This document shows, one piece after another, positions 1 to 9,261 of a stretch of DNA of 64,000 nt; positions within the stretch are counted from its first letter, which is position 1, and every line of letters starts with the position of its first letter. A model generated the notes under the pieces. The model had not been told where the DNA came from. It saw only the letters and a list, made by a program, of their open reading frames with translations, and searched no databases. Position numbers and translations under genes: made by a program. The stretch comes from Enterobacter sp. BIGb0383. Its GTDB lineage: Bacteria > Pseudomonadota > Gammaproteobacteria > Enterobacterales > Enterobacteriaceae. The stretch spans positions 1,178,001 through 1,242,000 of the forward strand of contig NZ_RJKQ01000001.1 of assembly GCF_003751845.1 (NCBI RefSeq), given 5' to 3'.

Positions 1-436
1 AGCGCGCCAGATCTTTACTGCCGGTGGTCAGCAAGATTCGCTCGCCCATTTCGGCCGCCAGCGTGCAGGCCTCTTCGAGGCTTACGACCTTGTGCAGCAA
101 AGGGTGGGACAAATTCACCAGCTGTTCCGGGCGCTGATAACGGCTCAGCAGCACGCCGGTCTGCTGACAGGCGCTGACCAGATTGTGGCTGACCACTTCG
201 GCGTAGGGATGCGAGGCGTCAATCACCCAGCGGGTCTGCTGCGCCTGCAGCCAGTTCACCATCTCGTCATAGTCCATACGTCCGCAGCGTACCGCCCCAC
301 GAATATCTCCCGCCAGCTGTTCGCCCGCCGCAGTTGCCACCGACAGGGTATAGTTCACCCCGGCCGCATCCAGCTGGCGGCAGAGCGCCCGCGCATCGCT
401 GGTTCCGCCAACGACCAGCACCTCGCCCGCCCTCAC
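1..436 (-). CDS. cbiJ: Cobalt-precorrin-6A reductase CbiJ (partial, 3' end cut by window edge)
   Basis: CbiJ reduces cobalt-precorrin-6A to 6B with NADPH in anaerobic corrin-ring synthesis in the cytosol. About 145 codons are visible. The reading frame begins with GTG at 434-436, whose GTGA overlaps the cbiH stop codon by 3 bases. The N-terminus holds a nucleotide-binding motif, VLVVGGTSDAR, followed by conserved text around VIDASHPYA at about residue 75, typical of the precorrin-6x reductase family. Upstream of the GTG the frame merges into cbiH, so the overlapping start fits the translational coupling seen across this operon. The C-terminal part lies to the left of the window. Identification rests on recall of Salmonella CbiJ and on its place after cbiH. 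Confidence 0.93.
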   Translation of the reverse strand, partial: MRAGEVLVVGGTSDARALCRQLDAAGVNYTLSVATAAGEQLAGDIRGAVRCGRMDYDEMVNWLQAQQTRWVIDASHPYAEVVSHNLVSACQQTGVLLSRYQRPEQLVNLSHPLLHKVVSLEEACTLAAEMGERILLTTGSKDLAR

Positions 437-1158
437 AGGGTATAGCCCCGGGGCGTGATCATCAGTCCATTTTCGACATAGGTCGCACGGTTGCCGACAA
501 TTACCAGGCTGGTCATATCCACCGGTTCAAAATCCATTTCGCCGAGCGTGGTCAACCATTTTTCCTCTTTTTTACGCCCGGCCGCTTTCACCACCCCAAC
601 CGGCGTCTGCGCGCTTTTGCTTTCCGCGAGCAGGGCAAAGGCCCGGGCCAGATGCGCTTCGCGGCCCCGGCTGCGCGGGTTATAGAAGCAGATCACGAAG
701 TCGGCTTCTCCGGCGGCGAGAATACGTTTCTCAATCACCGACCAGGGGGTCATCAGATCGCTGAGGCTGATATGACAGAAGTCATGCATCAGCGGCGCAC
801 CGAGCAGAGCCGCAGCCGCAATGCTGGCGGTCATCCCCGGCACCAGGCGTACCTCGACATCCAGCTTCTGCTTGCCGACCAGCTCCAGCACCAGTCCGGC
901 CATACCGTAGATCCCGGCGTCGCCGCTGCTGATCAGGGCCACGTTATGCCCCGCCTGCGCCAGTTCAATGGCCGCCTGACAGCGCTCAATCTCTTTGCAC
1001 ATCCCGGTTTTAATGACCTGCTTATCGCCGGTAAAAGCCTTCACGAGGTGGGTGTAGGTTTTGTAGCCCACCACGATATCCGCGGCCTGCAGCGCCTCGA
1101 CGGCCTCAATGGTCATCATCGCCTGCGAACCAGGGCCAATGCCGATTACTGTTAACAT
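433..1158 (-). CDS. cbiH: Cobalt-precorrin-3B C(17)-methyltransferase CbiH
   Basis: SAM-dependent methyltransferase that methylates C17 of cobalt-factor III/precorrin-3B and drives ring contraction with formation of the delta-lactone. The 241-residue product is the usual length. It has the tetrapyrrole methylase signature: an N-terminal GIGPGS loop (residues 6-11) and a central SSGDAGIYGMAG segment near residue 96, corresponding to the SAM-binding region of the CobA/CbiF superfamily. Its ATG overlaps the cbiG stop by one base (TGATG), and its stop overlaps the cbiJ GTG. It acts before CbiF and CbiG. Nothing is unusual in length or motifs. Confidence 0.96.
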   Translation of the reverse strand: MLTVIGIGPGSQAMMTIEAVEALQAADIVVGYKTYTHLVKAFTGDKQVIKTGMCKEIERCQAAIELAQAGHNVALISSGDAGIYGMAGLVLELVGKQKLDVEVRLVPGMTASIAAAALLGAPLMHDFCHISLSDLMTPWSVIEKRILAAGEADFVICFYNPRSRGREAHLARAFALLAESKSAQTPVGVVKAAGRKKEEKWLTTLGEMDFEPVDMTSLVIVGNRATYVENGLMITPRGYTL

Positions 1159-2213
1159 CAGTGTGAAACTCCCAGAGTGATCGTGACCCCCTGCTCCCGC
1201 AGGGTTTCACCAATAAGTTGCCCCTGGCTCATTAGCCAGGCGGCCGGACCGGATACGCTTCCTACGCCGGTGGTCTGGCGTACAAAGTCGGAACCGGGAA
1301 AATGGTGTTCATAGGGGCGCAGTTCCTCTGCAGAGAAGACCTGAAACGGCACCCGCAGGCTGGCCGCCAGCTCAAGAAGTCCGGGTTCATTCTGCTTCAG
1401 GCTGATACTGCCGATGCCGCGAAGCGCCAGGGGATCAAGCCCGCTGGCCGCAAGCTGACGGTGCAGTAGCGTATTGATCAGGCTGAAGGGCGTATCGCGC
1501 CGACAGCCAATACCCGCTATCACCCGACGCGGTACCAGGCGAAAAACCGGGACCGGCAGCGGAGGCAGTTCAGCCTGCATCGAGACGCAAACCAGCGCAT
1601 CCAGATCCGATAACGTATCGAGCGAACGGACCGGAATAAGGCCCCGCGTGTCGCAGTCGCTGGCCGCATAAAGGCTGGCATCGTCCCACCACAGGCCCAC
1701 GCGCTTCTGGCTGACCAGCATCTGGTTAACCGTTTTTACCGCCGTGCGGAAATCGGGCATCCCGGCGTCGAGTTGCTGCGCCAGACTGTCCAGCGCCGCC
1801 AGGTCGTTAACGTCCGTGGCGGTGGTGATCACCGGATCGGCCCCAATTACGCCCGCCAGATAGCGCGCCAGGGCGTTAGCCCCGCCAACATGCCCCGAGA
1901 GCAGGCTAATCACATGCTGACCGCGCTCGTCGATCACCACCACCGCCGGATCGCTCAATTTGTCCTCGATAACCGGGGCCAGCGTCCGCACCACGATCCC
2001 GGTTGCGCCAATCACCACCAGCGCCCGGTAGTCGCGAAAGGCCTGGCGCAGGCTTTCGCCAAACCCGCCGTTAAACGGCAGGAAACCCTCGGTCAGCAGC
2101 GCCTCGCGGGTAAAGCAGGTCATCGGCAGCGCTTTTTGCAGTTCGCGGGCCAGCGCAACGCCGCCGGGCGTCAGGCAGAAGAGCGCGATCGATTCAGGCT
2201 TTACGGTATTCAT
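1158..2213 (-). CDS. cbiG: Cobalt-precorrin-5A hydrolase CbiG
   Basis: CbiG opens the delta-lactone of cobalt-precorrin-5A and releases the C2 fragment as acetaldehyde, giving cobalt-precorrin-5B. An upstream in-frame ATG exists at 2258, but the [12 protein letters not shown] start at 2213 gives 351 residues, the same as Salmonella CbiG, and avoids a longer overlap with cbiF. The middle holds the conserved [14 protein letters not shown] block (about residues 94-107) and [11 protein letters not shown]. The C-terminal domain ends with [15 protein letters not shown], typical of CbiG. The gene starts 20 bases inside the end of cbiF, so the two are probably translationally coupled. Confidence 0.95.
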   Translation of the reverse strand: MNTVKPESIALFCLTPGGVALARELQKALPMTCFTREALLTEGFLPFNGGFGESLRQAFRDYRALVVIGATGIVVRTLAPVIEDKLSDPAVVVIDERGQHVISLLSGHVGGANALARYLAGVIGADPVITTATDVNDLAALDSLAQQLDAGMPDFRTAVKTVNQMLVSQKRVGLWWDDASLYAASDCDTRGLIPVRSLDTLSDLDALVCVSMQAELPPLPVPVFRLVPRRVIAGIGCRRDTPFSLINTLLHRQLAASGLDPLALRGIGSISLKQNEPGLLELAASLRVPFQVFSAEELRPYEHHFPGSDFVRQTTGVGSVSGPAAWLMSQGQLIGETLREQGVTITLGVSH

Positions 2214-2967
2214 GGCTGAAATCCGCCGCATAGAGTTTTGAGTAGTGGTACTCCTCACCGAGGAAAGCCCCGACCAGAATCAGCGCGGTTTTACGGATCC
2301 CCGCATCGCGGACCTGGTCGGCGATATCGCTGAGCGTCCCGCGCAGGGTCTGACTTTCGGGCCAGGTGGCTTTGTAGATCACCGCGACCGGCGTTTCCGG
2401 CGCATAGCCGCCCTCGATCAGGCGCTCCGCCACCCGGTGAATACGCTGGACCGAGAGGTAGATTGCCATCGAAGTTTGATGGCGGGCAAAATCCTCTAAC
2501 TGCTCAAGCGGCGGGACCGGGGTACGCCCTTCGAGACGGGTGATAATCAGGCTCTGGGAGACTTCCGGGACGGTATATTCCACCCCCAGCTCCGCCGCCG
2601 CACCGAGGAAGGCACTGACGCCTGGCACCACTTGCCAGCGGATGCCACGGCGGGTCAGTACCTCTCCCTGTTCACGTACCGAGCCGTACAGCGACACGTC
2701 TCCGGTTTGCAGGCGGACCACCGTTTTTCCGGCGGCGATCCCTGCGGCCATCAGGTCGATGATTTGCGCCAGATGGAGTTCGGCGCTGTCATGGCACTCG
2801 GCATCCGGCGGGCAGTACTCCAGCAGCTCCGTGTTGATCAGCGATCCGGCGTAGATCACCACGCTCGCCTGCTGCAGCAAGCGGTAGCCTTTCAGGGTAA
2901 TCAGTTCGCGATCGCCAGGGCCTGCACCGACAAACCAGACGCAGTTTTTTTCGAAGATTTCAGCCAT
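2194..2967 (-). CDS. cbiF: Cobalt-precorrin-4 C(11)-methyltransferase CbiF
   Basis: Tetrapyrrole methylase that uses SAM to methylate C11 of cobalt-precorrin-4. The start MAEIFEKN at 2967 gives 257 residues, matching Salmonella CbiF; the longer in-frame extension up to 3096 runs back into cbiT and is discarded. Motifs visible are [16 protein letters not shown] near the N-terminus, a VVIYAGSL segment, and [12 protein letters not shown] at about residue 97 (the GDxxxYGS SAM-binding signature). The gene overlaps the end of cbiT by 8 bases and the start of cbiG by 20 bases. Confidence 0.96.
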   Translation of the reverse strand: MAEIFEKNCVWFVGAGPGDRELITLKGYRLLQQASVVIYAGSLINTELLEYCPPDAECHDSAELHLAQIIDLMAAGIAAGKTVVRLQTGDVSLYGSVREQGEVLTRRGIRWQVVPGVSAFLGAAAELGVEYTVPEVSQSLIITRLEGRTPVPPLEQLEDFARHQTSMAIYLSVQRIHRVAERLIEGGYAPETPVAVIYKATWPESQTLRGTLSDIADQVRDAGIRKTALILVGAFLGEEYHYSKLYAADFSHEYRKA

Positions 2968-3529
2968 TACGTGGCTCCTTCCGGCAGGAGATAACAAAAA
3001 CGGGGTTATTCGGCTTGAAGTAGTGCCCGCTGCCCAGGCGCTGACGCGTGGCAATCTGCAACTGGGTGCAGTCGGGCTGAGGAATACCGCATGCAACTAA
3101 GTGATCCAGCGCGGTGCTCAGGTTTTCCTGCAGGATAAAGGTCATCACCAGCCGCCCCTGCGGATGAAGCTGCGCCAGCGCCCAGTCGATGAGAGCCGTC
3201 AGGTGTCCGCCGCTGCCGCCAAGAAAAATAGCGTCGGCTTTCTCCTCAACCGCCAGCGGCGCTTCGCCGTCAACAAGGGTGATGTTCGGGCAGGCAAAAT
3301 GACGGCGATTTTCCGCCAGCAGCGCCAGCGCAGCCGGGTCGCGTTCGATAGCGGTGACCCGCAGATCCGGATGGTGTAGCGCCGCCTCAATCGAGACGCT
3401 GCCCGTTCCGGCCCCGACATCGATCAGATGCCGGGCCTGATGCAGTTCAAGGCGTGACAGAGCGAGGGCCCGAACCGCCTCTTTGGTCATTGGCACTTTT
3501 TCGCCGCGCAGAAACAACTCATCTTTCAT
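2960..3529 (-). CDS. cbiT: Cobalt-precorrin-6B/7 C(15)-methyltransferase (decarboxylating) CbiT
   Basis: CbiT methylates C15 and decarboxylates the C12 acetate side chain of the precorrin. The 189-residue protein is a class I Rossmann-fold SAM methyltransferase: [16 protein letters not shown] (residues 36-51) is motif I and AIERD about 12 residues later is motif II. The sequence [16 protein letters not shown] at the N-terminus is characteristic of CbiT. In many non-enteric bacteria this domain is fused to CbiE (CobL); here the two remain separate genes overlapping by 11 bases, as in Salmonella. Confidence 0.96.
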   Translation of the reverse strand: MKDELFLRGEKVPMTKEAVRALALSRLELHQARHLIDVGAGTGSVSIEAALHHPDLRVTAIERDPAALALLAENRRHFACPNITLVDGEAPLAVEEKADAIFLGGSGGHLTALIDWALAQLHPQGRLVMTFILQENLSTALDHLVACGIPQPDCTQLQIATRQRLGSGHYFKPNNPVFVISCRKEPRNG

Positions 3530-4127
3530 TGAGGATCACCACCACATTCATATCGTATTGCTCACCGGGTTCATCGCAGGCCCGCAGCCAGCGGATACGT
3601 TCATTGTCCATTGCCAGATTTTCGCCAATCACCATCCAGCGATGGCCCATGCCACGCGCCACCAGTCCGGCGGCAATTTCACGCGGGCCGCAGACCCGGT
3701 CGGTGACCATCGCCACTTTGTTCTGCTCAACCAACTGGTCAAAATCGACCTGCCTCCCGTGGCTGCTGGTTAGCCACAGCTCGTTCATATCAACGCCGGC
3801 CTGCGCACAGAGATACTGCACGGCGCTGATGCCGGGGATCACCCGCACCTGCGCAATGCCGAAATGGTCCACCAGCCGTTTACCAATGCCGAACAGCAGC
3901 GGATCGCCGGAGGCCAGCACCACGATATTTTCATCCAGGCGCGCCGCCAGCCAGTCGAGCAGCGCCGGGATATCCGCGCCGAGGGTAAAGGTTTCGCCTT
4001 CAAAATCAGGAAACTGCGCCAGATGTCGTCGGGCACCCACCAAAGCGGACGCGCTGTTAATCACCGCCAGCGCGGCGGGCGTCAGCCACTGCTGCCCTGC
4101 AGGGCCCATGCCCACAACTGTCAGCAT
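3519..4127 (-). CDS. cbiE: Cobalt-precorrin-7 C(5)-methyltransferase CbiE
   Basis: SAM-dependent methyltransferase for C5 of the corrin macrocycle and a member of the tetrapyrrole methylase superfamily. The 202-residue length is normal. The N-terminus [16 protein letters not shown] and the segment [15 protein letters not shown] (about residues 69-83) are the two family signatures. It works with CbiT, with which it forms the two halves of the fused CobL protein of aerobic organisms. It overlaps cbiD by 7 bases at the start and cbiT by 11 bases at the end. Confidence 0.95.
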   Translation of the reverse strand: MLTVVGMGPAGQQWLTPAALAVINSASALVGARRHLAQFPDFEGETFTLGADIPALLDWLAARLDENIVVLASGDPLLFGIGKRLVDHFGIAQVRVIPGISAVQYLCAQAGVDMNELWLTSSHGRQVDFDQLVEQNKVAMVTDRVCGPREIAAGLVARGMGHRWMVIGENLAMDNERIRWLRACDEPGEQYDMNVVVILNER

Positions 4128-5263
4128 CCGAGGGCCTCCGCAATCTCAACAAGCGAGCGGCTGCTGCCGATCACCTGGTTATCAAAAGAAAAGAGGATCG
4201 CATCGCATTCAGGCGGGGTTTGGGTAAAGCGCAGCCTTTGCAGTATCCGCTGACAGATCCGCTGCGCCAGATGGCCGTAGAGGTGCTGAAAACCGCAGGC
4301 GTCAATATGTTCCATCGCCGCCTCGGTGGTGTCGCATTCACTGACTGCCTGAAGCAGCGTCAGAGGCGCACCAAGCAGGGCCAGATGCGCCACCATCACT
4401 TCCATACGCGCATCGGCAATATGGCTGTGGGTATGGAAAATGCCGGCGGCAATTTTAATCAGCTTACCGGGGTGACCAATCAGGACGATCTGCTTAAAGC
4501 CCAGCCGCACGGCCTCTTCAATCATGTAGCCAACAAAGTTGCTCATGGTCACCACGCTGTCGGCATTCAGGCCCGGGAGATGTTCACGGACAAAGCGCTC
4601 CCCGTGGTTACCGGGCACCAGAATCACCCGCTCCAGCCCGGCGGCGCGTTTCATCTCCAGCTCCAGCGCCAGAGAGCGTTTCCAGCTCTCTTCCGACATC
4701 GGCGTGACGATACCGGTGGTGCCGATAATGGAAATACCGCCGAGGATCCCCAGCCGGTCGTTATAGGTTTTTCGCGCCCGCTCGACGCCTTCCGGGGCAA
4801 AGATTTCAACCGCTGCGCCACGGGTCGGACCGATAGCCTCCCGCACCGCCGCCTCGATGGTCTGTCGTGGGGTGCGGTTGATGGCCGCGCTGCCCACCGG
4901 CAGGCCAACGCCTTTACGGGTGACGGTGCCCACCCCCTCGCCACCGCTGAGGGTGATATCGCCGCTGTCATTCAGCGTCACCCGGGCAAAAATCAGCATG
5001 CCGTGGGTGGCATCAACGTCATCCCCGCCGTCTTTACGGATTGCCGCCACTGCCTGCATGCCTTCAACGTGCGGAGATTCGACGCACAGGCGCAGGTTGA
5101 CGCCGGACGGCGTGACAATCGATACCTGATGGATCAGGTGCTGGCGCAGCACCATCAGGGCCGCGACTTTCGCCGCCGCCGTGGCGCAGGAGCCGGTGGT
5201 GTAGCCTTTACGCAGCGCCTTGCCGTTGTGCCAGACCGGGCTGTCGAAGGCGGCATCGCTCAT
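4121..5263 (-). CDS. cbiD: Cobalt-precorrin-5B C(1)-methyltransferase CbiD
   Basis: CbiD adds a methyl group at C1 of cobalt-precorrin-5B in the anaerobic B12 route. The protein has 380 residues, the usual size, and starts with the highly conserved block [18 protein letters not shown]-like text at residues 17-31. Further conserved stretches are [20 protein letters not shown] near residue 107, [10 protein letters not shown], and a glycine-rich [10 protein letters not shown] segment. It overlaps the cbiC stop by 4 bases (ATGA), a classical coupling arrangement. The CbiD family has a fold of its own, unrelated to the tetrapyrrole methylases next to it. Confidence 0.96.
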   Translation of the reverse strand: MSDAAFDSPVWHNGKALRKGYTTGSCATAAAKVAALMVLRQHLIHQVSIVTPSGVNLRLCVESPHVEGMQAVAAIRKDGGDDVDATHGMLIFARVTLNDSGDITLSGGEGVGTVTRKGVGLPVGSAAINRTPRQTIEAAVREAIGPTRGAAVEIFAPEGVERARKTYNDRLGILGGISIIGTTGIVTPMSEESWKRSLALELEMKRAAGLERVILVPGNHGERFVREHLPGLNADSVVTMSNFVGYMIEEAVRLGFKQIVLIGHPGKLIKIAAGIFHTHSHIADARMEVMVAHLALLGAPLTLLQAVSECDTTEAAMEHIDACGFQHLYGHLAQRICQRILQRLRFTQTPPECDAILFSFDNQVIGSSRSLVEIAEALGC

Positions 5264-5892
5264 TGCGCCCCCTGCAGGTGATAGAGAATGGCGTTAATAA
5301 TTGCGGCGGCCACGTTGCTTCCGCCCTTGCGCCCGAGCGCGGCAATCGCCGGAAGCTGGCTGGCTGCCAGCGCCGCTTTCGACTCTTCGGCACCGACAAA
5401 ACCGACGGGCACGCCCACCACGCCGCTGACCACCGGGTTCAGCTCCAGTAGACGAAACAGCGCGGTCGGCGCGTTGCCGAAGACAAAGATTTTCTCCCCC
5501 TCTTCCTTCAGCGCCACGTCAACGGCCGCCATTGAGCGGGTGATATTCTGCGCCAGCGCCTGTTCAGCCACCTGCGGGTCGGCGATATAACAGCGACACT
5601 GCCCGCCGAACTGCGCCAGCAGGCGTTTATTGATGCCGGACAGCGCCATGGTGGTGTCGGTGTAGAGGAGGCAGCCGCTGCGCAGTGCCGCACAGAGTCG
5701 CTCCAGCGCATCAGGGGAAAACCAGAGAATATCCAGCCACTCGAAGTCGGCGGTGGTGTGGATCACCCGCTTAATAATGGCCTCGTGCAGCGGGCTGGCA
5801 AAGCGATAGTCGGGCCGGGTATCAGCAATAATGTCGCCGATAATGTCGAAGCTTTTACGTTCAATGGCCTGAGGCTGTTGGAGATAAGTCAT
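5260..5892 (-). CDS. cbiC: Cobalt-precorrin-8 methylmutase CbiC
   Basis: CbiC moves the methyl group from C11 to C12 to form cobyrinate; no cofactor is needed. The 210-residue length is standard. Visible family features are [11 protein letters not shown] near the N-terminus, [10 protein letters not shown] around residue 46 (this contains the conserved catalytic histidine), and a C-terminal block [13 protein letters not shown] (about residues 161-173) followed by [13 protein letters not shown]. It starts 9 bases downstream of the cbiB stop codon and overlaps cbiD by 4 bases. Confidence 0.96.
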   Translation of the reverse strand: MTYLQQPQAIERKSFDIIGDIIADTRPDYRFASPLHEAIIKRVIHTTADFEWLDILWFSPDALERLCAALRSGCLLYTDTTMALSGINKRLLAQFGGQCRCYIADPQVAEQALAQNITRSMAAVDVALKEEGEKIFVFGNAPTALFRLLELNPVVSGVVGVPVGFVGAEESKAALAASQLPAIAALGRKGGSNVAAAIINAILYHLQGAQ

Positions 5893-5901
5893 ACATTTTC
5901 C

Positions 5902-6861
5902 TTAAAAAGCACCGACGAGCAGATAGCGAATCAGCGCAAAAAGCAGCAGGGCCAGGGTTGAAGCGACCCACATCAGGCGCAGGGTGCGGGGGATATCATC
6001 CGTGGAGACCTCGCGGACCGCGTCGCCAATCCAGGGTTTTTCCACCCGCTGGCCAAAGTAGTCATTCGGCCCGCCGAGGCGGATACCCAGCGCGCCCGCG
6101 ACGGTTCCTTCCGGCCAGGCGCAGTTTGGGCTGCTGTGATTTTTTCGGTCGCGCCAGCCAATACGGAAAGCGCGACCGGCATCTTCCCGACACAGCCAGG
6201 CGGCAAGGGTCAGCAGCAGCCAGCTCAGTCGGGCGGGAATAAAGTTCGCTACATCGTCCAGCCGGGCGCTGACCATCCCGATGGCGCGGTATTTCTCATG
6301 CTTATAGCCAACCATGGAATCGAGGGTATTGACCGCCTTATAGGCCATCGCCAGCGGTGCACCGCCCAGCAGCAGGAAGAAGAGTGGCGCAATAACGCCG
6401 TCAACGCTGTTCTCCGCCACGGTTTCCACCACCGCACGGCGGATCTGCGGCGGTTGCAGGGCAGAAGTATCACGCCCGACAATCCACGACAGTTTTTCCC
6501 GGCTCTGCGCCAGATCGTCAGCGCGTAGAGGGCGTTCCACGTCGCGGGCCGCGTCGGCCAGGCTACGGGCGGCCAGCAGGGTAAAGATCATCCAGACTTC
6601 CACCACCCAGCCCAGCCAGGGATACAGGCTGCGGGCCAGCAGCAGTACACCCCAGCTCAGGCCGCCGGTAGCGCCCACCACCACCAGCCACATCAGTGCA
6701 CCGCCAATGCGCAAGGCGCGCTCGCCATGACAAATCCGGCGCACCCACCGTTGGGTCAGCGTAATAAGGGAGCCAATCCAGCGCACCGGATGCGGCATCC
6801 CACGCGGATCGCCAATCAGACAATCCAGCAGCCAGGCGACGGCCCACGCCAGCAGCGTCAC
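5902..6861 (-). CDS. cbiB: Adenosylcobinamide-phosphate synthase CbiB
   Basis: Integral inner-membrane enzyme that joins adenosylcobyric acid to aminopropanol (phosphate). I place the start at GTG 6859-6861, overlapping the cbiA stop codon as GTGA. This gives 319 residues, equal to Salmonella CbiB, and the N-terminus VTLLAWAVAWLLDCLIGDP; the 37-residue extension to 6972 lies inside cbiA and reads as out-of-frame sequence. Conserved motifs are IGDPRGMPHPVRWIG at the N-terminus, ETVAENSVDGVIAPLFF in the middle and NHSSPNCAWPEG toward the C-terminus. At least four hydrophobic segments are visible, the last near the C-terminus. Confidence 0.95.
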   Translation of the reverse strand: MTLLAWAVAWLLDCLIGDPRGMPHPVRWIGSLITLTQRWVRRICHGERALRIGGALMWLVVVGATGGLSWGVLLLARSLYPWLGWVVEVWMIFTLLAARSLADAARDVERPLRADDLAQSREKLSWIVGRDTSALQPPQIRRAVVETVAENSVDGVIAPLFFLLLGGAPLAMAYKAVNTLDSMVGYKHEKYRAIGMVSARLDDVANFIPARLSWLLLTLAAWLCREDAGRAFRIGWRDRKNHSSPNCAWPEGTVAGALGIRLGGPNDYFGQRVEKPWIGDAVREVSTDDIPRTLRLMWVASTLALLLFALIRYLLVGAF

Positions 6862-8237
6862 AGGGCGCGCCTTGCGGCGTTGAACCAGTGATTCAGCAGG
6901 GTCGGGCGCTGGGCAAAGTGCAGATGCAGATAGCTGGCAAAAGTATTGCCCACCTGCCAGCCAGCCGCCCACTGGCGCAGTACCTCACCATCGCGGGTTT
7001 TACGGCACGCCAGCGTCGCCGGGAGGTCCGTCGTAAAGTCGGAGTAGTGGAATTCGTGGCCGCGCAGGATCTCCCCGGCGGCGGCCAGCAGGGTTGAGGT
7101 GGTCGCCCGGGCTTCACAGTAGCCAAAGCGCGTCAGTTTCGTCCCCATCCGGCTGTGACCGGGCAGAATGCCCGCCAGGCGGTGAGTCTCGCCGTTGAGA
7201 TCGCACAGGGTATCGCCGAGAGCCATCAGCCCACCACACTCCCCGTAGATCGCCACGCCGCGCCGATGTGCCGCCCGGATCTGCGCCAGCATCGGCTCAT
7301 TCGCCGCCAGCTGCGCCGCGTGCAGTTCGGGATAGCCGCCGCCAAACCAGATCATTTGACACTCGGGCAGCGTCCGGTCATGCAGAGGGCTGAAACGGAC
7401 GATCCTGACCCCGGCCTGCTCCAGCAGCTGCAGGTTATCGGGGTAGTAAAAATTGAAGGCGTCATCATCGGCCAGCGCGAGGGTCAGACCGGCTCCGGCA
7501 TCCGCCGTCGGCATCTCCGGCCATACGCCCACCGGGAGATGAGGCAGCGGACACAGGGCAAGGAGACGGTCGATATCGAGGGTCGTTTCCAGCGCCAGCG
7601 AGAAACCCTGCCAGGCATCGCGAAGCAGGCCCGACTCGCGGGCGCTGACCAGCCCGAGATGACGCTCAGGCAGGGAGATATCCTTTTGTACCGGAACATA
7701 ACCCAGCACCGGGAGTTCGCAGTAGTGCTCAATGGCGGTTTTCAGCAGCTGATAATGGCTGTCGCTGTTGACCCGGTTGACGATAACCCCGGCAATATTG
7801 AGGCGCGGATCGAAGTGCTGAAAGCCCATCACCGTAGCGGCAATCGAGGTAGAAACCGCTTTGCCATCCACCAGCAGAATGACCGGGCAGCCCAGCTGGC
7901 GTGCCATGGCGGCGGTGCTGCAGTAGTCCGGGTCGGTACCGTAACCGTCGTACAACCCCATCACGCCTTCAATAACCGCCACGTCGGCATGGCGCATCTG
8001 CTCGTTAAACAGGGCGTTAAGGGTGGATTCCGGCAGCATAAAGCTGTCGAGGTTGCGGGAAGGCACGCCGGATACCGCGCTGTGCCAGCCGGTATCCAGA
8101 TAGTCAGGGCCCACTTTGCAGGGCTGGACGCGCAGCCCGCGACGCTTAAGCGCCCCGAGCAGACCAAGCGTAACGGTGGTTTTCCCACAGCCGCTTGCGG
8201 TCCCGGCAAGAATAAATGCGTAACGCCCTGCTGACAT
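6858..8237 (-). CDS. cbiA: Cobyrinic acid a,c-diamide synthase CbiA
   Basis: CbiA amidates the a and c carboxylates of cobyrinic acid using glutamine and ATP. The 459-residue protein has two parts: an N-terminal P-loop domain (AGTASGCGKTTVTLG, residues 11-25) and a C-terminal class I glutamine amidotransferase domain with the nucleophile motif YGECGGLMALG (about residues 331-341) and a late HEFHYSDF histidine block. It is the first gene of the cbi operon. Its ATG is preceded by an AGGA element about 10 bases upstream, at the end of a roughly 300-base leader that contains the cobalamin riboswitch. Confidence 0.97.
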   Translation of the reverse strand: MSAGRYAFILAGTASGCGKTTVTLGLLGALKRRGLRVQPCKVGPDYLDTGWHSAVSGVPSRNLDSFMLPESTLNALFNEQMRHADVAVIEGVMGLYDGYGTDPDYCSTAAMARQLGCPVILLVDGKAVSTSIAATVMGFQHFDPRLNIAGVIVNRVNSDSHYQLLKTAIEHYCELPVLGYVPVQKDISLPERHLGLVSARESGLLRDAWQGFSLALETTLDIDRLLALCPLPHLPVGVWPEMPTADAGAGLTLALADDDAFNFYYPDNLQLLEQAGVRIVRFSPLHDRTLPECQMIWFGGGYPELHAAQLAANEPMLAQIRAAHRRGVAIYGECGGLMALGDTLCDLNGETHRLAGILPGHSRMGTKLTRFGYCEARATTSTLLAAAGEILRGHEFHYSDFTTDLPATLACRKTRDGEVLRQWAAGWQVGNTFASYLHLHFAQRPTLLNHWFNAARRAL

Positions 8238-8289
8238 ACACTAAATCCTGTGCTGAAAGCGTGAAAGCAGGCGTAATCAGGCCCGGCCC

Positions 8290-8552
8290 GAAGACCGTGC
8301 GTATCTGACCCACCCACTTCCCACCGAAGTTGTTGAGTGATTACCAGCAGGCCGGTCTTCTGACTTAGCGTCATCCTCACCTGCCCTTCCCGAACTTGCG
8401 ATCGGTGGTTTTGCAGGGTCGTCAGCATTACAGCAGCGGGGGCTGTGGGGGACTTATACCCGTCATACTTCAAGTTGCCTCTTTGTTGGCTGCAACTCGA
8501 ATTATTTTGGGTATGCACTCCCTTCCCAGCCATATTTCTATGGCAAACCTGT
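8290..8552 (-). promoter_or_regulatory. Cobalamin (B12) riboswitch upstream of cbiA
   Basis: Read on the minus strand, the leader contains in order GGTTTGCC (8542-8549), GGGAAGGGAGTGC (8515-8527), AAGTCCCCC then CAGCCCCCGCTGCTGTAA (8428-8455), and the B12 box AAGTCAGAAGACCGGCC (8350-8366). These match the conserved blocks of the adenosylcobalamin aptamer known upstream of Salmonella cbiA and of btuB. About 110 bases separate the B12 box from the cbiA ATG and should contain the expression platform. The aptamer is interrupted by a palindromic repeat between GTGC and AAGTCC (see that entry). Exact ends are approximate. Confidence 0.9.
8456..8514. repeat. 59-bp imperfect palindromic interspersed repeat inside the riboswitch
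   Basis: The ends are ATACCC and GGGTAT. The arms ATACCCGTCATACTTCAAG and, after a short loop, the complementary CTCGAATTATTTTGGGTAT pair at 18 of 23 positions when folded (counting the AGTTGC/GCAACT part). I recall this kind of element (arms rich in CTTCAAGTTGC and GCAACTCGAATTATTT) as a dispersed small palindrome in several enterobacterial genomes, but I cannot attach a family name. Only one copy was noticed in the window. An AT dinucleotide flanks both ends and may be part of the inverted repeat or a target duplication. Confidence 0.7.
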
Positions 8553-8677
8553 TGGCTTAATAATAGAACCCGGGAAGTGTATCCCTCTGTCAGGAATGAT
8601 TTTTTGCGCTATGACAATGAATCGGATCGGATATGGCTGGATGGCGAGGAGGATCTGAAGGGGATTGCGGAGAATCA

Positions 8678-8704
8678 CGCGGTGAGAGGGAGACTCTCAC
8701 CGCG
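8678..8704 (-). terminator. Hairpin just after tmaR (possible terminator)
   Basis: A perfect 11-bp inverted repeat, CGCGGTGAGAG and CTCTCACCGCG with a 5-base loop, begins 10 bases after the tmaR stop codon. On the minus strand no clear U-tract follows (TGATTCTCC), so it is either a weak intrinsic terminator or a 3'-stabilising hairpin that separates tmaR from the cbi leader. Confidence 0.45.
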
Positions 8705-8713
8705 GGGAAAAAC

Positions 8714-9049
8714 TTACTCGCCTTTCGGCTCGGCGGCTTTCTGCTCGCCCATGACTTTCAGTTTTTTGGAGATGTCGCGACGCTCTTTCGACAGCTCGGC
8801 GTTTTTGATGATGTAGTCATCAACGCGGTCTTCGTAGTCGGTCTTCATGCTCGCGATGATGCCCTGAATGGCCTCAACGCTCATGCCCGGCTTGATATAG
8901 TCGCTGAGGTTGTCCAGCAGCAGCACACGTTTCTGGTTGTCACGGATCTTTTTCTCAACGTCCTGAATTTCGCGCTGCAGTTTGTTTTTGCGACGAAACA
9001 GGCGAACAAATTCCAGAACATCCTGGAACGAAGGCTTGATGATTTCCAT
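8714..9049 (-). CDS. tmaR: PTS-system regulator TmaR (YeeX, DUF496)
   Basis: TmaR is a polar, tyrosine-phosphorylated protein known in E. coli to form clusters at the cell pole and to sequester Enzyme I of the sugar phosphotransferase system. The 111-residue product is almost identical to E. coli Yee[21 protein letters not shown] at the N-terminus, a long helical, charge-rich coiled-coil region, and [20 protein letters not shown] in the middle. Tyrosines at about residues 51, 72 and 79 are present. It has no signal peptide or membrane segment. It sits where other enterics have it, beside yeeA, but here it is also the upstream neighbour of the cbi operon. Confidence 0.95.
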   Translation of the reverse strand: MEIIKPSFQDVLEFVRLFRRKNKLQREIQDVEKKIRDNQKRVLLLDNLSDYIKPGMSVEAIQGIIASMKTDYEDRVDDYIIKNAELSKERRDISKKLKVMGEQKAAEPKGE

Positions 9050-9261
9050 TTTTACACCCCTGATAATTGAAATTCGGATTCGTTTAACGCGGCCACCGTA
9101 GTCTGAACCTTACGGACTTACACAAAATCATTCAAGACCAAAGGCCGCACTCTGCGACGCAGACCCGGCGGCACCAGGCGCTGATTTTTACACTGTGGCC
9201 ATCATAACCTTAACCGGGCTGAATCGAAACAACCTTGCAGCGCGGGCGCTGCGGCTGGAGA

